DNA of 36,405 nt from Ichthyophthirius multifiliis (taxonomy: Eukaryota > Ciliophora > Oligohymenophorea > Hymenostomatida), in NCBI RefSeq assembly GCF_000220395.1, contig NW_004085874.1, positions 9,864 to 46,268 on the forward strand. Direction: 5' to 3'. Shown one piece after another: positions 1 to 9,676 of the stretch. Made by a program: the position numbers and the translations under genes. Numbering within the stretch: position 1 is the stretch's first letter; every line of letters begins with the position of its first letter. The notes under the pieces are model-generated. The model was not told where the DNA came from. It did not search any database and was given only the letters and a program-made list of their open reading frames with translations.

Positions 1-428
1 ATTTATATATATTTTATTTATCAAATATATATATATATATATATATATTTTTAGAAAAAATAACTTATCTTACTCGCCTTTGACTTCTCATTCTATAAAT
101 AATTCTATTAATATTTATTTTTAGGATAATTTTAAATAAAAAGATATAAATAACTCTTCTAATTTTGTAGGATTACCAAGTAAAATAAATAATAATTTTG
201 TTTTGTATTAACATAAAAATAAGAAATTAATAAATAAGAAAATGATAGTAATAATTAGTCTACTAATTTTAAAGAATTACCTCTTGATTTAAGTACAAAA
301 ATAATTAAGAGTAATTTAAGGGATTGGGGAAAAACTTCTATTACTTAACCTTTGTCAAGTAAAAAATATTTGTAAAAAAAAATTTATTATTTAAAAAAGA
401 TAATAAGAAAAAAATACTTATAAACTGA
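1..428 (+). CDS. 3' end of an unidentified protein gene (start lies outside the window)
   Basis: I do not recognise the product. In the ciliate code (TAA/TAG = Gln) a frame opens after a TTTTTAG acceptor at 54, runs 55-179, is interrupted by a 44-nt GT..AG intron (180-223), continues 224-358, meets a 41-nt GTAAAA..AAAAAG intron (359-399) and stops at TGA 426-428. Both introns restore phase exactly, which is the main support. The peptide is hydrophilic and rich in Asn, Ser and Lys, includes the stretch ELPLDLSTKIIKSNLRDWGK, and ends NNKKKILIN. The 60-360 stretch is visibly richer in G/C than its flanks, as coding DNA is elsewhere in this window. Upstream of 55 there is only (TA)n-rich sequence that would be intron. 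It could be a chance open frame, since TGA is rare in such DNA. Confidence 0.45.
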
Positions 429-2532
429 AAATGAATATTAGAAGTAACAAAAAAATAATAATACAAATATAAAAATAATTTTTATATAATAATATAATTA
501 TTTTTTAAAAAAAAAATAGATTTTATAGATTATAATAGTTTATATATTTAAAATAAAATAATTTTTTACATCATATAAATTGATTTAAAAAAGTTAAATA
601 TTATAATTAAGTTTTAAAAAATAAAAAAAATTAAAAAAATTAAAAAAAAATAAGAAGATTTTATTTTTATAAAAATAAAATATATAAAAATATATTATAA
701 AAAATAATGAAAAATTATAAATATATAATATAATAAAATAAAATATAAATTATTATGAATAAAAAATAAAAAATATATATATATTATTAATTTAAGTATT
801 AATAAATAAAAAGATAAAAATAATAATAAAAAAATTTAAAATATATAAATACATAATATATATATATATATATATTTGTTATATATTAATTATAAAAACA
901 ATTATATAATGTCTATTAATTTTATTATCATATTTTTTTTATAATTTTTTATAATTGTTAATATATTCAAAAAATATAATATTTTTTTTATAATTTTTAG
1001 ATTTTTTTATTATTATTATATTATATTGTATATTATATTTTCATTAAATATATAACATACTTCCTAATATAATATATTGCTAATTTTTTTTTCTTCTTAT
1101 TTTTTTTTATTTTAATATAAAAGTATTTAATAATACAAAATAACATTAAAAATAGATATTTATAATTTATTAAATTATAATTATGATAAAAAAAAATTAT
1201 TATATTTTTTATATTTTGTACGAAATTAATTAAATATATAATATTTATAATTTTAAAATTAATATTAATAAAATAATAATAATTTAATTTTTTAAAATAT
1301 TATTTAAAAATAAATAAATATAAATATATATATATATTTAATTATATTAAATTTCTTATAAATTATTTTATTTTTTTTTCTCTCATTTTTTTAAAGCTTA
1401 AACTAAAAAACTACATATAATCGTGTTTTAAAAAAAAGTAACATTAAAATTAAAAACCCAAAATTAAATAGTATTGTATAAATATTTATAAATTTAAATA
1501 ATTTAATTTATTTTTTTATTAAAAATTTAAACTTTAAAAATTAAAAATCAGAAAAATACTCCCGCATAATTAATATTAAAAGTTTATTTTAATTTTTATA
1601 TAAAGTAACAATTTTTACATTTTAATAAAAATATTATAATATATAGACAAGAAAAAAAAAAAGAACTTTTATTTAATTGATTTTTAAAAAATATTAAAAA
1701 TTAATAACTATTTTATAAAAAAAATAATATATATTAAATTTAATTTAAATATAATTAAAAAATTTACAAAAAAAAATATTAATAAAACAAAAAAGTTCAA
1801 TAATAAAGCAATTTAGAATAAAAATTTAATTATTTATAGCACAAATATATATAATTTAATTAAAATTTACATTTAAATTGAATAATATTTTTAGCAAATC
1901 TATAGATTATTTTAAAAAGACAAATATACACTATATTAAATTATTTAGAAATAACACAAAGTATTTGTAAATAGTAAAAAGTAAAAATAAAAACTATATA
2001 TTATATAAATTCGAAATAAAAATAAGTTAATTTAAAATATATATTTTAAAATATAAAAAACAGAAATTTGTATATTATTTATTTTTTTTGAAATTATTAT
2101 TCTATTTTATATAATATATATATAGATATTGTTATTAAATATATAAAATTTTTTTGTATTATATTATCTATATTTTTAAATATATTTTTTCTTAACTTTT
2201 TTAGAAATCAGTATAAGATATTTTTTTAGATAGAAATAAAATTATTTTTTAAAAGTAGTTTCTATTATTAATATATTTATATATTAATTTATATTTATAA
2301 AGTTATTAATTAAATTTGTTTTTATTCTTTATATTATTTAGATAAATTATTATAATAAAGTTAAATTATATATAATTAAAGAAATATATATTTTTAAAAA
2401 CAATTTCATAATAAATTAAAAATAAATATAAAGTATATTTTATAAAATTATTTTTATTTTATTATTATAATATCTTTTATTTGTTTAATTCAAATTAAAA
2501 TATAAAATAAAAAAAATTTAAGCTCATAAAAA
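429..2532. other. A/T-rich spacer, no gene seen
   Basis: About 2.1 kb of almost pure A/T between the 428 stop and the UNG start. It holds short (TA)n tracts (for example near 859-876 and 1327-1337) and many A and T runs. I found no convincing exon, tRNA or structured RNA. Any UNG promoter would lie just before 2533 but shows no motif I can defend. Confidence 0.7.
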
Positions 2533-2902
2533 ATGTCAGACAAAAAAAATTAAAAAAGTAATTATAAAGTTACAAAAAATAAAAATAATTTTAAAAAAAG
2601 CTTTAAATTAGTTTTTCAAAACAAAAAAATAACATGAATAAAAACTGACTAAAAAAGCAAACGAAAAAGAATAAACTTAAAATGAGAAATAATAAGACAA
2701 AATTAATAAAAACGTAATACAAGAAGAATAAGAATATCAGAACCTAGAAAAAATAAAAAATATAATTTCAGATGATTAAAATTTTGTTTCATTTGAAGAT
2801 TTTGTAGATGGTTTATGTAGTTGGAAACCTTTATTAGAAAAATACACAAAAACCGAAAAATTCAAAAACATTTATAAATTTGTCAAATAATAATATTAAA
2901 CA

Positions 2903-2933
<31 letters not shown>

Positions 2934-3560
2934 TAAAAATATAAATATAAATATAAACATATAAAAAAAATAGTGTTATCCTCCTATAGATGAAGTTTTT
3001 AATGCATTTAGATAAACTCCAATCAATAATTTAAAAGTTATTATAGTTGGATAAGATCCTTATCACTAACCCGGATAAGCAATGGGTTTATGTTTCTCTG
3101 TCAAAAAAGGTGTAAAGCCACCTCCTTCATTAATGAATATGTACAAATCTTTAGAAAATGATAAAAAATTAAAGTTTAAAAAACCATAACATGGAGATTT
3201 AACAAAATGGGCTAACTAAGGTATTTATTTTTAAATTTATAATTTTAAAATTTTATATAAAAGGCGTTTTTACTTACTTAATAATGTTTTAACAGTTGAA
3301 TATAATAAACCTGAATCTCACAAAAATTCAGGATGGACTGATTTTACTACTGAAGTTATAAAAATTATTAATACAGAATGCTCTGATATTATTTTTTTAC
3401 TTTGGGGTATGCCAGCATAGAAAAAAGCTTCATTTGTTGACAAAAATAAGTTATTTTTTAAATATTATTTATGTTATTTATTGATAAAAAAAAGACATAA
3501 TGTACTTTTAACTAGTCATCCTTCTCCTTTAAGTGCTAGTAGAGGATTTTTAGAAGCATG

Positions 3561-3625
<65 letters not shown>

Positions 3626-3723
3626 CTTCTTTTGTTATAAATTTATTTATTTTAGAACATTTTTCTAAATGTAATGAAATTCTGTAAAATTTAGGTAAAT
3701 AATAAATTGATTGGTAAAATTGA
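2533..3723 (+). CDS. UNG: uracil-DNA glycosylase, family 1 (nuclear UNG2-like, with PIP box)
   Basis: Base-excision repair enzyme that removes uracil from DNA. Six exons: 2533-2557, 2601-2908, 2974-3220, 3264-3449, 3495-3559 and 3656-3723, about 299 aa. The family-1 signature GQDPYH (catalytic Asp) is at about 3042-3066, followed by the conserved Pro-rich [10 protein letters not shown] stretch. The uracil-pocket region ends in LLWGMPAQKK, and the DNA-insertion loop HPSPLSA with its catalytic His is at 3519-3540. Gln residues inside GQDPYHQPGQ are TAA codons. Splicing the first 43-nt intron creates QKTLNQFF at residues 7-14, an exact Qxx(L)xxFF PCNA-binding box where nuclear UNG2 has one. No mitochondrial presequence is seen. 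Oddity: after the third intron (3221-3263) the frame needs one extra base in the TTTTT run at 3267-3271 to read [13 protein letters not shown]. Left unspliced, the region is open and in frame but carries an insertion of about 15-18 residues absent from the family. Confidence 0.95.
3560..3655 (+). repeat. (TA)n microsatellite inside the last UNG intron
   Basis: The fifth UNG intron (GTATAT..TTTTAG, 96 nt) is the longest in that gene because it contains an almost perfect TA repeat of roughly 50 nt (about 3571-3621). Splicing joins GCA-T to AA-CAT and gives EAQHFSKCNE, matching the family's conserved HFSKxNE. Length variation here would not change the protein. Confidence 0.85.
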
Positions 3724-4726
3724 AAAAGAAAAATGAAATTAATAATAAGTTTCAAAAGAAATAAATATATGTTTTTTAATTTTATATTTATATATTAATT
3801 TTATTAAATATTATTTAACTATATGTTTTATAATATTATTAAATATAGTTATATTTAAAAAATGATTTTATAAAAATATATATAATTATTATTTATTAAT
3901 TATATTTTAATAAATATTAAATTTTTATTAGTATATATATTTACAATTATAAAATATTTATTTATCTCTTTTTTCAAATTTCTTTTATTACTACAAAACC
4001 ATTTTATTACTAAAATAAATTTGCTTTTAATCTTATTATTCTTGATATCTTACTTATTTTTTATTGTATTAAGAATATTTTATTATTAAATTTTTTATAA
4101 CAATATTTTGTAATATTTTTTCACTAATACTATTTTTATTTTTTATGTTTAATAAATATAATTAAATAGTTTTATTATAGGTTATTATTGTATTCGCAAA
4201 TATTAATAAATATAAATTACTTCTATATAACATTTTATAAAGAATAATCATAATTCCAAAATTTAATTTTATTTTATTATGTATATATTTTATATTATTT
4301 TAATTAACAGCTTTATGTATAATTTCACAATTTCAGAATTTCTGAATATAATTTGCTCCTATGATTCATTTGATTTTCTTTATGTATTAAGACTATTATT
4401 TATATGATAATTTTCTACATATATCTTACAAATAAAGAAAGTATTAAAATTTTGTATTTATTATATAATAATAATATTTAAATTTGATTCTTTTTTTTCT
4501 TTAATAAATAAATTAAATTTTAATCTATTAAATGTTAAATTTATTTAGAAAGGTTTATTATAACTATTATTACATTAATAAATTATATATATAATCATTT
4601 TAAAAAATGATAATATTATGTATTTTTTATAAAATTTAATATAATATTTATCATATATTAGTATTTATAATTTTTTTTTTTAATTTATAAAATAAATATA
4701 TTTATATATATATATTTATATATATA

Positions 4727-4758
<32 letters not shown>

Positions 4759-5224
4759 TTAATGTGTATTTAAATCATGTAAGTATATTAATGGTCAATA
4801 ATTATACTAGAATAAATTGAATTGTTTTTTGTTATCTTTTAAATAATTTATTATATTATTTATTTTAGGTGTTATATAACACTATTTGTTTTATTCTTTT
4901 TTTCTTGTTTTTCTTCTTTTTTTTGGTGCTATATATGTGTTATTTGCTAAATTAGAAGTATTTTAGTTTATATTTTTATGTATATATATATATATATATA
5001 TATATTTATTTATATTTTATAGATATTTTTTATTAATATAAATTTTTATATGTTTATAAAATCTTAATTTATAATATAAAAAATGATTACTTATTTTTAT
5101 TATATGAAATATGTTTTAACTAAGTTTATACTTTAAAATTATACAAACTAAAATAAATTAAAAATAAAAAAGATATATAATATGCTAAATAATAATAAAA
5201 TTAAAAAAATTAAAAAAAAAAAAA
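3724..5224. other. A/T-rich spacer with two (TA)n tracts and a short palindrome
   Basis: No gene seen in 1.5 kb. (TA)n-type tracts lie at about 4696-4757 and 4979-5004. A perfect 14-bp palindrome, GTGTTATATAACAC, is at 4869-4882, followed 50 bp later by a T/C-rich run and GTGCTATATATGTGTTA. This is the only stretch here with noticeable G/C and it sits about 340 bp before the PH-START gene. Confidence 0.6.
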
Positions 5225-7076
5225 ATGTAACATAAATTATTAATATAAGGTTATATTAAATTAAAAAGATAAAGATTTTGGGTTTTAAGATATGTAAAAT
5301 TATACTAAGATCAACTCTAATATTTCGAGGACTAAAACGAAAACAATCTTCGTGGAAAATATAATATTTAAGATTTAGAAATAAAGCAAGAATCAACAAA
5401 TTCTTAAACAATAATAATTTTATAAATAAAAAATACTAATGAATTTATAAATTTATAAATCGAAAATGATTCTTAATGGATATAAAAATTTTAAGAAGTC
5501 AAAATATAGGTTAAAAATTAACAGAATATTTCCCTATAGAAAAGTTTAAATACTCCAAGACTCAATTAAAATCAGGTTTTATGTACTAATAGTATCAGAA
5601 CGGAATTTAAGGTTGTTGAGTTTACCAAAATAGATATTTTAAGGGAATTATAAGGGTTTTTTTTAATAGATTAAGCCTTTTTTTTAGAAAAAGGGTACTA
5701 AAATATGGGGAAAATATACAAATTTTTAGGTAATTTTACCCAAAAGAAAAAATTTTTAGTCAATATAATTGAAGAAATGAACATTTATGAAGTCTACGAG
5801 AATTTATCAAAAAAAAAGATTGAAAAAATATGGAATTTTTTAAATGAGAAATTGATTTTTATATTAATTTTTATTTTTTTGGAAATTTTTTTACTATTTT
5901 TTTTAAAGTATTTTTTGCCTGGATTTTTGAGTATTTTCGCCTTGTATTTTGTACTTTTTTTTAAAGAAAAAAGAGAAGTTTATTATATCGAAAAAAAATT
6001 CAAATTTTATAAAATCGAAGGAATTTTTAAGACTAATATTAATGTTTTTTTGAAGTTTTTGAAAATAAAAGGAATTTCGCATAAATAAAATTATGAAAAT
6101 AAAAAGGTTTGGGTCAATTTTCTGAATGAAGATAAGAAAATTGAGGCTGTTTTAGTATGTTAATTGATGTTTTTTTAAAAGAAATCTTTTTATTTTTGTT
6201 TTAATGTATAAGAAAATTACTTTTTTTATGTAAATTTAATAAAGGAATTCGAATATGAAATAAAAAAATAAATAAAATGTGATAAGACAGAACTTTATTA
6301 ATATTTAATGAAAAATAAAGCCTTTATATTTAATAATATAGTAAACAATACTTTAAAATATGATAAAGGATAAGAAATATAAAATGAAATAGAATAAATA
6401 AATCCTATTATAAATGAAAAAAATAAATAATATATAGAAATGTTATAATAAAAAATAGATTAAATGCTAAAAATGTCTGAATTAATTTCCTAAAACGAAT
6501 GGATTTTAGAAAAAAAGACAAAAATTTTTCTATATATAAGAAATTTGATTACAAAAATATTTATTGTAGAGGAGAAAGTTAAATTAAAGTAAATTCAGAA
6601 AAATTAAAAGAATTCTTATATAATAATGATAATTAAAAATATACCAATTCCCTATATGATACATCCGAAACATTATTAGATATTTAAGAAAACGTAAGAA
6701 TTATATATACTATTTCTAAAAAATTTTTTATTGTTTAACCTCGAGATGTAGTTGGTTTACAAGGAATTATTTATAAAGGAAATAAAGTAAATATATATAT
6801 ATATATATAAATAAATTATATATTTGTTAGATAATTATATGCACTTTTAGTATAGATTTTGATAAAATACCATTAAAAAGCGAAGCTATTAGGTGTGATT
6901 TAATTATTGGCGGTTATATTTTAGAACCTATTTCTTAAAATGAAACTAATCTTATTTATATTATTTGCTCAGATCCTAAAGGGGATATCCCTTAAATTTT
7001 TAAAAATAAAGGTATAGTTGGTTAAGCTTATACTCCAAATCTTATTAGAAAATATTATGATAAATTAAATGAATGA
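5225..7076 (+). CDS. PH - transmembrane hairpin - START domain protein (lipid binding/transfer)
   Basis: Predicted membrane-anchored lipid-binding protein of about 602 aa. Residues ~9-95 form a PH domain: a first strand IQGYIKLKRQRFWVLRYV, then LYQDQLQYFED, and a C-terminal helix with NDSQWIQKFQEV. Residues ~209-245 are very hydrophobic, enough for two membrane passes or a hairpin around a central LPGF. A charged Gln/Lys-rich linker follows. From Trp-426 a START domain runs to the end, with QPRDVVGLQG (the PRDFV-type motif), GGYILEP and CSDPKGDIPQ. One 44-nt intron (6787-6830) joins KGNK to IIICTF. PH plus START recalls CERT and plant EDR2-like proteins, but the central hairpin makes this a membrane protein. 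The frame changes by one base at the A run 6510-6516, within the start of START; see findings. Ligand and membrane are unknown. Confidence 0.85.
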
Positions 7077-7181
7077 AAATATTTATTATTTATATATTTT
7101 ATTATTTTTATAATTAATTTCTTATTTAATTTCATAATTTTAAATTTTATTTTATATTATAAAACTTAATTCTTCATAAAC

Positions 7182-7254
7182 ACCCGTCTAGCTCAGTCGG
7201 TAGAGCGCTAGCCTTTTAAGCTAGTGGTCAAGGGTTCGAGCCCCTTGGTGGGTG
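7182..7254 (+). tRNA. tRNA-Lys(UUU), copy 1
   Basis: A 73-nt cloverleaf. Acceptor ACCCGTC pairs with GGTGGGT (two G-T wobbles), D stem GCTC/GAGC, anticodon stem CTAGC/GCTAG with loop CTTTTAA (anticodon TTT at 7215-7217), T arm AAGGG-TTCGAGC-CCCTT. The internal A box (TAGCTCAGTCGG) and B box (GGTTCGAGCCC) are canonical. There is no intron and no encoded CCA. A T run just downstream (TATTTTTTTTAT) is the expected Pol III terminator. It lies 105 bp after the PH-START stop. Confidence 0.97.
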
Positions 7255-7480
7255 TATTTTTTTTATATTATTATTATAAATACTTACTTTTTTAATTATA
7301 AGTTTTATTAATGACAGTGTTTTTTTTTTATATATAAATATAAAATTAAATAATCAATATAAATATTAATTTTGGTCAATGTTAAATTAATTTTTATTTA
7401 TAAAAAAATTAATCCATTTTATTTTTTTTATAATTTTATAAATGTCATTTCTTTTTGTTTTTTATTTAAATATCATAAAC
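7255..7480. other. spacer between tRNA copies 1 and 2
   Basis: 226 bp of A/T-rich DNA. It starts with the T-run terminator of copy 1 and ends with TTTATTTAAATATCATAAAC, the 5' flank that copy 2 shares with copy 3. Nothing else seen. Confidence 0.7.
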
Positions 7481-7553
7481 ACCCGTCTAGCTCAGTCGGT
7501 AGAGCGCTAGCCTTTTAAGCTAGTGGTCAAGGGTTCGAGCCCCTTGGTGGGTG
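7481..7553 (+). tRNA. tRNA-Lys(UUU), copy 2
   Basis: Identical over all 73 nt to the copy at 7182. Anticodon TTT at 7514-7516. The downstream T-run terminator is also the same. Its 5' flank (ATTTAAATATCATAAAC) matches that of copy 3 rather than copy 1, pointing to duplication of a unit somewhat larger than the tRNA itself. Confidence 0.97.
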
Positions 7554-7607
7554 TATTTTTTTTATTTTTTTTATAATAAAAATATATTTCATTTATATTG
7601 ACTAATA

Positions 7608-7674
7608 AATATTTAAAAAGCTTTTTTTATATATTAATTATTATAATAATAAGAAAAAAAAGCTTTTAAATATA
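7608..7674. repeat. long imperfect inverted repeat (hairpin)
   Basis: The left arm (7608-7630, AATATTTAAAAAGCTTTTTT..) and right arm (7652-7674, ..AAAAAAGCTTTTAAATATA) are reverse complements over about 20 bp with one bulged base, separated by about 21 nt. Each arm is itself near-palindromic around AAAAGCTTTT. It lies 55 bp after tRNA copy 2, beyond the Pol III T run. It could be a degenerate DNA element end or chance in A/T-rich DNA; no transposase or target-site duplication is apparent. Confidence 0.6.
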
Positions 7675-7717
7675 AAATATAATGACATATATTATGTTAA
7701 TATTTTATTTAATAAAA

Positions 7718-7720
<3 letters not shown>

Positions 7721-7764
<44 letters not shown>

Positions 7765-7812
7765 AAATAAAAATTAAAATTAAAATTAAAATTAAAATTA
7801 AAATTAAAATTT
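7721..7812. repeat. (TA)n tract followed by AAAATT hexamer array
   Basis: About 37 bp of TA repeat (7721-7757), then after a short join seven or so tandem copies of AAAATT (about 7778-7812). Simple-sequence DNA, no coding sense. Confidence 0.85.
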
Positions 7813-9603
7813 TGATCTATGGATTTTTTTATTTTTATAAAAAAAAAATTTAAAATTAAATAAAAACATTTATTTTTAAAATGATTAGTTAGTTAATAAT
7901 ATTTAAAATTAATAAAAAAAAAAATTTAACATTGATAGTGTGTTTTAATTTTTTATATAAAATTAAATTATTATTTATTTTAATATTTATTATATTTCAA
8001 AATAAATGATTTATATTTTAGTTAAAATATTATAAAAATAAATTACTCAATTATATTTAGTATTTCTTTTAACACAAAGTTATCAAAATAAAATTTATAG
8101 CTACATTATTTCATATAATTTATTTTATTTAGTTATCAATATGTTTATTATTTTGAAATATTATAAATATAAAAATACTATATAAAAATATTTATATATT
8201 TTATATCTTATTAAAATTATTCATAAATTAATACAAATATTAAATATAAAATTATTTAGAAATATTTTTATAATAATAAAAAAAAATAATTAATTTAAAC
8301 AAATTTTATAATCATATAATATTAACTTAAAATAAAACTAAAATAAGATGGTAAAAAATCTATTTTTATTATTATAATAATAAGAATATTAAAAAATAAA
8401 AACAAATTAATAATTAAATATATAAATAAGATTATGAAGTTATTAAATAATAAATAATAGGAATTAAAAAAATCAAAAATATTAATAATAATATAAATTT
8501 AAATTATTTAAATTAAATATAAATATGCAAAATATAAAACATATTTTATTAAATTAATTTATAGTCAAAAATAAAATTATTTTAAACTTCAACTAATCTA
8601 ATAAAATATAATTTAAAAATAATTATTAAAAAAAAATATAGAAACAATAATTATTTGTATAAAAATAAGTTTATTCTAATTTAAACTTTAATTATCTTGT
8701 ATTTTTTAATAAAAAATTGTATATATTAAAATCTAATATATAAAATAAAAAAAATATAATTATATTGTTTTTTAAAAAAGTTTAAATTTAAATAATTAAT
8801 ATTATAAATAGAAATTTTAATTTTTTACAAATAAGTTATAATTTTTTATATATAAATATTAGAATATTTAGTAATCAAAAAATACGAAAAATATAATCCT
8901 AAATAAAAATAAAATACTTGAAGTTATTAATAAAAATAATATAATTATATTAATTTATTTATTTTATAATTATATATATAAAAAATGAATGTTATAAACG
9001 CATAAATAAATATATTTTTAAAAAGTTTATAAAAAATTTAAATATAAAAAATTAAAAATTTATAATACTATACAAAATAAAATATGTATATATAATTTTA
9101 ATTATAAAAATTATTATTGATATCTAATATATAAATAATATATTAGTATATTTTTTAAATAAAGGATTTTAGAAATTAAACAATTATATTATTTTTTATA
9201 AATATTATATTTACTATTAAATTTTTATTAAATCTGTAAATTTAATAGTATTTTATATTTAAATTTAATACGTATTTTTTTAAAAATATATAATTTATTT
9301 ACTAAAGTAAAACAATTATAAAAAATAATGTAAAACAGATTAAAACGAAATGTTTTATAATTTTTATAAATAAAAATTATATTAATAGAATATAAAATAA
9401 GTAATGAATATTATTTAAAAAAACTTTATTTATATATTAAATTAAGAAAATATATTATATTATTTTTAATGTTTTTTTCATAAAAAAATACTTTTTATTT
9501 AAGAATATAGTTTAATAATTAACCTATATTTTATTTTAATTATTTATTTTTTATATTTTATAATAAATGATTTATTTTTATTATTTATTTAAATATCATA
9601 AAC

Positions 9604-9676
9604 ACCCGTCTAGCTCAGTCGGTAGAGCGCTAGCCTTTTAAGCTAGTGGTCAAGGGTTCGAGCCCCTTGGTGGGTG
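9604..9676 (+). tRNA. tRNA-Lys(UUU), copy 3
   Basis: Third copy, identical over 73 nt; anticodon TTT at 9637-9639. It is 2.05 kb from copy 2 but carries the same 5' flank (ATTTAAATATCATAAAC). The 3' flank differs slightly (TACTTTTTTAA), still a usable T-run terminator. Confidence 0.97.

Larger units (their letters stand above)
7554..9603. other. 2-kb A/T desert between tRNA copies 2 and 3
   Basis: No gene seen. It contains the inverted repeat at 7608-7674, a (TA)n tract at about 7721-7757, an AAAATT hexamer array at about 7778-7812, then featureless A/T-rich DNA. Open frames exist only because TGA is rare; their translations are Ile/Lys/Asn/Leu noise with no motif. Confidence 0.7.

Noticed and set aside
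3481-3687. A standalone small plus-strand gene starting at 3481
   Set aside because: It is the last part of UNG read through an intron and a (TA)n tract; the HPSPLSA motif belongs to UNG and its ATG-like start is intronic.
6156-6182. A 27-nt intron in the PH-START gene (GTATGT..AAAAG)
   Set aside because: It has GT..AG ends but its length is a multiple of three, the frame is open with or without it, and all other introns here are 41 nt or longer.
7182-9676. CRISPR-like array of 73-bp direct repeats
   Set aside because: The repeats are complete tRNA-Lys cloverleafs with Pol III signals, unequal spacing (226 and 2,050 bp) and no spacer or cas context.
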